Shown: positions 60,058 to 64,000 of the stretch, one piece after another
Layout: each line of letters starts with the position of its first letter
Position numbering within the stretch: the stretch's first letter is position 1
Origin: Brevibacterium sp. S111
GTDB taxonomy: Bacteria > Actinomycetota > Actinomycetes > Actinomycetales > Brevibacteriaceae
NCBI RefSeq assembly: GCF_004745075.1
Contig: NZ_RHFH01000006.1
Coordinates: 186,001-250,000 of the forward strand
Direction of reading: 5' to 3'
DNA: 64,000 nucleotides
Program-made: the position numbers and the translations under genes
The notes under the pieces: generated by a model
The model's input: only the letters and a program-made list of their open reading frames with translations
Database searches by the model: none
What the model was told of the DNA's origin: nothing

Positions 60058-60984
60058 TCAGCCTCTGCTGTAGGGACGGGCCGCAGGCACGGTCATGCCT
60101 TCCGGCGGTGCGAACGCGACGACGTCGATGTTCTTGCCGTAGCTTCTTCTCACGATCAGCCGACTGCTGTGCTCTCGCTCATCGCCGCTGTGAGGTGCGG
60201 TGCCATCATGGGTCGTCGACTCCTCGTCGGTGTTCGACTCCTCGTCTGGGTGCGCATCATCGACCTGTGCGAAGTCGTTGTCCGTGCAGTCGTTCATGAG
60301 GTCGAAATCGGTATTCGACACCGGGCAGTACAGCGGCCCGTCGGTGTCGATCGACAGCGTGTGCGTCGTCGTGGTCGTCCTCCCCGCACCGAGTGTGGGC
60401 ACGGGAAGAACGAGGAACTCCTCCCCTTCCACCGTCAGGAAGACCTTGTCGAGGACGTAGCTGAGCTCGACGACGTGGCGTCCCTCACCCCATGTCGTCG
60501 GCATCCCGTCAGCATCCTGCGGACGGAACGAGAAATGAGCCGAGGGGTAGTCGAAGCCCTCCTCGCGTTTCGTCTCGACGTCGATGTCGAGGTCTCCCGC
60601 CGTCTTCGGCGACTCCCGGGTCGACCCCTCCTCTGTGCTCAGCTCCACCCCGGTGACCTCGGATGCTTCGGGCATCATCCGCAAACGGCTGCCACTGGCC
60701 GGCTTCCGCCCCAGACCGGCGGAGCTGATCCACAGCCCCACCGCATCATCGCCTTCGGGCGGTGTTTCGAAGCTCATCCGCTGACGGATGGTCAGCGTGC
60801 CGTCTGTGGACGGGGCCGCCTCGGTGAGGATCTCCACCGGGGTCAGCGCGGTCTCGGGCAGGAGCTGGGACTGTCCCCGGGGTGCCGTGTACCGGATGAT
60901 CGACGCGACGACGAGGACGGCGACGATGATGACGGCCACGGCCGAGACTGCGAGCCCGATGAGGAACAGCTTGGTCCGGGTCAT
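60058..60984 (-). CDS. Exported or anchored hypothetical protein (tandem paralog 1)
   Basis: A 308-aa protein with an N-terminal membrane anchor (about 5-30, TKLFLIGLAVSAVAVIIVAV) and an external domain containing STDGTLTIRQRMSFETPP and GEGRHVVELSYVLDK. It shares these elements with the gene that follows it 5 bp later. A poorly ordered acidic stretch (DDAHPDEESNTDEES) lies near 245-275. ATG 60984 is chosen because TACGGT lies six bases upstream (leaderless); a longer frame overlaps the glutaminase promoter. Function unknown. Confidence 0.65.
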   Translation of the reverse strand: MTRTKLFLIGLAVSAVAVIIVAVLVVASIIRYTAPRGQSQLLPETALTPVEILTEAAPSTDGTLTIRQRMSFETPPEGDDAVGLWISSAGLGRKPASGSRLRMMPEASEVTGVELSTEEGSTRESPKTAGDLDIDVETKREEGFDYPSAHFSFRPQDADGMPTTWGEGRHVVELSYVLDKVFLTVEGEEFLVLPVPTLGAGRTTTTTHTLSIDTDGPLYCPVSNTDFDLMNDCTDNDFAQVDDAHPDEESNTDEESTTHDGTAPHSGDEREHSSRLIVRRSYGKNIDVVAFAPPEGMTVPAARPYSRG

Positions 60985-60990
60985 GGTCCC

Positions 60991-60996
60991 ACCGTA
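60991..60996 (-). promoter_or_regulatory. -10 element for a leaderless mRNA
   Basis: On the minus strand TACGGT is followed by GGGACC and the ATG at 60984. It also marks the divergent promoter region shared with the glutaminase gene. Confidence 0.45.
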
Positions 60997-61095
60997 TGAT
61001 CGAGCGCGGTGCCGGGGGTGCGACAACCGGTGCCAGACCTGGAACATCCCTTGGCCGCGGCCGCGCGGACAACCACAACTGCTGCAGGAGGTGCT

Positions 61096-62427
61096 ATGCG
61101 ATCGCCCATCCCGGATTTCCTCGATGAGACGCTCGACCGTTTCCGTCCCGATCGGTCCGGAGAGAATGCGGACTACATCCCGGATCTCGCCGCGGCCGAT
61201 TCGGAGAAGCTCGCGATCTGCATCTCCACCCTCGACGGCATCGAATACACCGCCGGGGACGCCGATCACGAATTCTCCATCCAGTCGATGTCGAAGCCCT
61301 TCATCTACGGGCTCGCCCTCGAACAGGAAGGCTTGGCCGGGGTCTTCGAGAAGGTCGGCGTCGAACCCAGCGGTGAGAAGTTCAACGAGCTCTCACTCGA
61401 CAAGATGTCGGGCAAACCGCTCAACCCGATGATCAACGCCGGTGCGATGACCATCCACTCCATCATCGGCGATCCGGGCGCCAGCCTGGCCGAACGCACC
61501 GAGATCGTTCGTGCGGGCCTCTCGCGCTTCGCCGGCCGGGAGCTGACCATCGACGAGAACGTCGCCGACGGCGAATGGCGCGAGGCCTACCGCAATGTCG
61601 CGATCGCGAACATGCTCCGGTCCTACGACATCTTCTACGACGACCCCGACGAGGTCGTCCGCGGCTACATCGAGCAGTGCTCCATCCTCGTGACCGTCAA
61701 GGACCTCGCGATCATGGCCTCGACCCTGGCCGGCGGCGGCCTCAACCCGCTCACCGGGGAGCAGGTGCTCTCTCCCCGAGTCAACCGGCAGGTGCTCGCG
61801 GTGATGATGACCTGCGGCATGTACGACGCCGCCGGCGACTGGATGACAGAGATCGGGATCCCCGCCAAGAGCGGCGTCTCCGGCGGAGTCTTCGGAGTCA
61901 TGCCCGGTCAGGTCGGCATCTCCACGTTCTCTCCGCGCTTGGACAAGCACGGCACGAGCGTGCGGGGGGCGAAGATCTTCCAAGACCTCTCCGACCGGTT
62001 GAGCCTGCACATCATGGACGCCCCAGAACCGGCACGCTCGATCATCCGCCGCGACCGCCGTTTCGTCGACGGTCAGGGCAAGACAGTCCGTATCTGCAGC
62101 CTGCAGGGACTCATCCAGTGGAGCGGTTCGGAGAACGTGCTGCGGGCCATGGACGAACCGGAATCGAGCACGGACACGTTCGTGCTCGACCTGCGACGGG
62201 TCAACGAGATCAACTCGGTGGCCCGGACCATGCTCACCGAGGCCCTGTCCCGCCTCGAGGACGAAGGCACCCGAGTGGTGCTCATGGACCCCGACGACAT
62301 GATGCAGTGCAAGGGTCCGAACTCGGCGCTGCCGGGCGTGACGATCCTCGATTCGCTCAAATCCGTCAAGGGGCTCAAGCGCATCCGTGACGACCGCCGC
62401 CGGGAGATGGCCGAACGCTCCCGGTGA
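61096..62427 (+). CDS. glsA: Glutaminase with C-terminal STAS-like domain
   Basis: A serine-dependent beta-lactamase-fold glutaminase that hydrolyses glutamine to glutamate and ammonia. The catalytic SxxK lies in FSIQSMSKPFIYGL, followed by NPMINAGAM and MMTCGMYDAAGDW typical of the family. Ordinary glutaminases are about 310 aa; this one is 443 aa. The extra C-terminal 115 residues contain VLDLRRVNEINSVARTMLTEAL and VVLMDPDDM, a STAS-type pattern. GCAGGAGGTGCT precedes the ATG at 61096. A divergent gene lies 112 bp away. The added domain may regulate or localise the enzyme. Confidence 0.92.
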   Translation: MRSPIPDFLDETLDRFRPDRSGENADYIPDLAAADSEKLAICISTLDGIEYTAGDADHEFSIQSMSKPFIYGLALEQEGLAGVFEKVGVEPSGEKFNELSLDKMSGKPLNPMINAGAMTIHSIIGDPGASLAERTEIVRAGLSRFAGRELTIDENVADGEWREAYRNVAIANMLRSYDIFYDDPDEVVRGYIEQCSILVTVKDLAIMASTLAGGGLNPLTGEQVLSPRVNRQVLAVMMTCGMYDAAGDWMTEIGIPAKSGVSGGVFGVMPGQVGISTFSPRLDKHGTSVRGAKIFQDLSDRLSLHIMDAPEPARSIIRRDRRFVDGQGKTVRICSLQGLIQWSGSENVLRAMDEPESSTDTFVLDLRRVNEINSVARTMLTEALSRLEDEGTRVVLMDPDDMMQCKGPNSALPGVTILDSLKSVKGLKRIRDDRRREMAERSR

Positions 62428-62462
62428 CCGTACCCGGCCGTGGACACCACAAGGGTGTTTGA

Positions 62463-62481
62463 TAAGGTGAGCCTAACCGAA
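62463..62481. promoter_or_regulatory. DtxR/IdeR-type iron box
   Basis: TAAGGTGAGCCTAACCGAA matches the 19-bp DtxR/IdeR consensus TTAGGTTAGGCTAACCTAA at 15 of 19 positions and is a good dyad. It overlaps GATAAG, a likely -10, 21 bp before the start of a siderophore-interacting protein, as expected for iron repression. Confidence 0.85.
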
Positions 62482-62501
62482 TCGCTGGAGAAAGGCCGTT
62501 G

Positions 62502-63323
62502 ATGACGACCGCACCGACCACACCCGAACGCACTGCCCGACCGGCCCGCCCGCAGGCGATCCTCACCGTCCTCGACGTCACCGAGGTCACGCCGAACCTG
62601 GTGCGGGTCCGCCTCGGCGGAGATGACACCTTCGACAACATCACCTCGAACGATGCGACCGACAAGTACGTCAAGCTCCTCTTCGCCGACCCCGCCCACG
62701 GTCTCGTTCCGCCCTACGACCTCACCGAGCTGCGCGAACAGGCGCCGGAGAAGCTGCCGAGCCGCCGCACCTACACGATCCGCGAGATCGATGTGGACGA
62801 GAAATGGCTGAGCATCGACTTCGTCATCCACGATGCCGACGGCATCGCCGGTCCGTGGGCGAAGGCCGCCGCTCCCGGTGACACGCTCGTCCTCGTCGGC
62901 GCCGGAGGCAAGTACGCTCCCGCCGCCGAATCCGACTGGCACCTCATCATCGCCGACCACTCGGCGATTCCCGCAGTGAGTTCGGCGATCGAGGCGATGC
63001 CCGCCGAGGCGCGCGGTGTCATCGTCGCCTATGTCGCCGAGGCGGCCGACCGTGTGCTGCCCGAGGCACCGGCCGGCATCGACGTGAAGTGGGTGGAATC
63101 GTACGAGGAGCTCATCAGCAGCGTGCAGGAACTCGACTGGCTGCCGGGCACCCCGCAGGTCTTCGCCCACGGCGAGCGCGAGAGGGTCAAGGCGATCCGG
63201 AAGATCCTCAAGGAACGCGAGGTGCCGAGGGAGGCACTGTCGATCTCGGCATACTGGGCCAGCGGCCGCGCCGAAGACCAGTTCCAAGCCGAGAAGCGCG
63301 AACCCATCGGCAAGATCGACTGA
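62502..63323 (+). CDS. Siderophore-interacting protein (FAD ferric reductase)
   Basis: A 273-aa FAD-binding reductase of the ViuB/YqjH (SIP) family, which reduces ferric siderophores in the cytoplasm to release iron. FAD-binding SRRTYTIREID is at about 86-96, followed by DFVIHDADGIAGPWAKAAAPGD and the NAD(P)H-domain start LVGAGGKYAPA. The terminal YWASGRAEDQF is typical. AAAGG is six bases before ATG 62502. A DtxR-type box covers the promoter, linking it to iron limitation. No siderophore synthesis or uptake genes are visible. Confidence 0.93.
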   Translation: MTTAPTTPERTARPARPQAILTVLDVTEVTPNLVRVRLGGDDTFDNITSNDATDKYVKLLFADPAHGLVPPYDLTELREQAPEKLPSRRTYTIREIDVDEKWLSIDFVIHDADGIAGPWAKAAAPGDTLVLVGAGGKYAPAAESDWHLIIADHSAIPAVSSAIEAMPAEARGVIVAYVAEAADRVLPEAPAGIDVKWVESYEELISSVQELDWLPGTPQVFAHGERERVKAIRKILKEREVPREALSISAYWASGRAEDQFQAEKREPIGKID

Positions 63324-63350
63324 GTCGCCCCGGCCGCGACCGAACCGGGC

Positions 63351-64000
63351 TCAGGCGAGATCGAGGCGGTCGGCCACCTCGGCGACCTTGAGTTTCGCAT
63401 CCGCGTCGAGGTCCTGGATCGGCAGAGGCAGACTGTTCGCACCCACAAGACCGAGGTGCTCGGCGATGCATGCGCTCACTCGCAGGCTGCCGCCGAACTC
63501 GGTGAAGAGGTCCCACAGCGGCTGGAGTTCGGCGGAGAGCTCACGCGCGATATCGGCGTTGCCGAGTTCGGCCGCGCGGGTGATCTCGAGCATCGGCTCG
63601 GGCAGGGTGCCGCCGACAGCCGTGTACCAGGCATCGCAGCCGGCGTTGAGCCCCTCGGCGCCGAACGCGTCGCCGGAGATGCCGATCGACACCTCATTGC
63701 CGACGGCCGCGCGGATCTCCCCGATGCGCTCGTCCCAACCCGATGGCGAGAGCGCGAACCCCGGAATCTTGATCGACGCCACACCGTCGAGCGCGGCCAG
63801 GCGGGCGTACAGCTCGGTGGAGAAGGTGAAGTGCGTGGTGCCCGGATTGTCGTAGACGACGATCGGCAGGTCGGTGGAGGACGCAACGGTGCCGAAGAGT
63901 TCGAAGACCTCGTCGTCGGTCAGGGGCTGATAGCTCACGGGAGCGAGGAGAAGTCCCTGTGCCCCGGCCGCCTCGGCGGAGGCGACATTGGCCAGCACGT
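63351..64000 (-). CDS. Dihydrodipicolinate synthase (DapA) family protein, 5' truncated by window end
   Basis: The C-terminal 216 residues of a class I aldolase of the DapA/NAL superfamily are visible; the frame is open to the window edge and about 80-90 N-terminal residues are missing. Tyr in IVVYDNPG and Schiff-base Lys in ASIKIPG are present, with GISGDAFGAEGLNAGCDAW following. A true DapA would be about 290-300 aa and usually has a different neighbourhood (dapB); here the gene converges with the siderophore-interacting gene, so a related aldolase acting on another 2-oxo acid is equally likely. Confidence 0.85.
   Translation of the reverse strand, partial: VLANVASAEAAGAQGLLLAPVSYQPLTDDEVFELFGTVASSTDLPIVVYDNPGTTHFTFSTELYARLAALDGVASIKIPGFALSPSGWDERIGEIRAAVGNEVSIGISGDAFGAEGLNAGCDAWYTAVGGTLPEPMLEITRAAELGNADIARELSAELQPLWDLFTEFGGSLRVSACIAEHLGLVGANSLPLPIQDLDADAKLKVAEVADRLDLA

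Overview
This looks like chromosomal backbone DNA from a high-GC Gram-positive actinobacterium. The protein sequences and gene order suggest a Brevibacterium-like member of the Micrococcales; that assignment is inference, with no marker gene here to prove it. Supporting signs are strong G/C preference at third codon positions, many GTG/TTG starts, start codons 5-7 nt behind a TANNNT -10 hexamer (leaderless mRNAs), an LmeA-like protein, an Eis-like acetyltransferase, a DtxR-type iron box, GatCAB and oligoribonuclease. I saw no transposase, integrase, phage gene, CRISPR array, tRNA or rRNA.

Layout. 1-1361: end of a CitE/HpcH-like lyase and a PAP2 phosphatase. 1391-8405, minus strand: serA, an Eis-type acetyltransferase, then ilvC, ilvN and ilvB behind a short Leu/Val/Ile leader peptide and an attenuator hairpin. 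8618-12756: heterodimeric ABC exporter and an orphan membrane protein. 12789-16465: Pcm-like methyltransferase, apt and a PTS split into separate IIA, IIB and IIC genes. 16511-19836: a lipoprotein, an aldo/keto reductase, a 2-hydroxyacid dehydrogenase and a small membrane protein. 19988-25627: a dipeptide/oligopeptide ABC importer. 25834-33094, minus strand: ilvD, a second 2-hydroxyacid dehydrogenase, a MarR/FMN-reductase/luciferase-like operon, then cysE and cysK. 33452-34024: def. 34080-47366, minus strand: a conserved-type hypothetical, gatB-gatA-gatC, a small exported protein, ligA, a MetE-like protein, an S9 peptidase, mnmA and a cysteine desulfurase. 47482-48254: two small membrane proteins. 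48283-52834: a thioredoxin/TPR gene between two large paralogous membrane proteins. 53062-64000: orn, ArsR-SulP, a SalK-like protein, LmeA-SulP, two exported paralogs, a glutaminase-STAS fusion, a siderophore-interacting protein and the end of a DapA-like gene.

How it works together. The window is dominated by amino-acid supply: serine (serA), branched-chain amino acids (ilvB/N/C/D), cysteine (cysE/cysK), tRNA-dependent Gln/Asn charging (gatCAB), sulfur transfer to tRNA (desulfurase plus mnmA) and peptide uptake. The order desulfurase-mnmA-MetE-like-ligA-gatC-gatA-gatB-ilvB-ilvN-ilvC-serA matches the backbone I know from Mycobacterium tuberculosis (Rv3025c to Rv2996c), here interrupted by accessory modules. 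The least explained parts are the paralog/thioredoxin/paralog module at 48.3-52.8 kb, in which both membrane proteins carry an internal lipoprotein signal, a perfect 76-bp palindrome upstream of gatC, and a cluster of three STAS-domain proteins at 54-62 kb.
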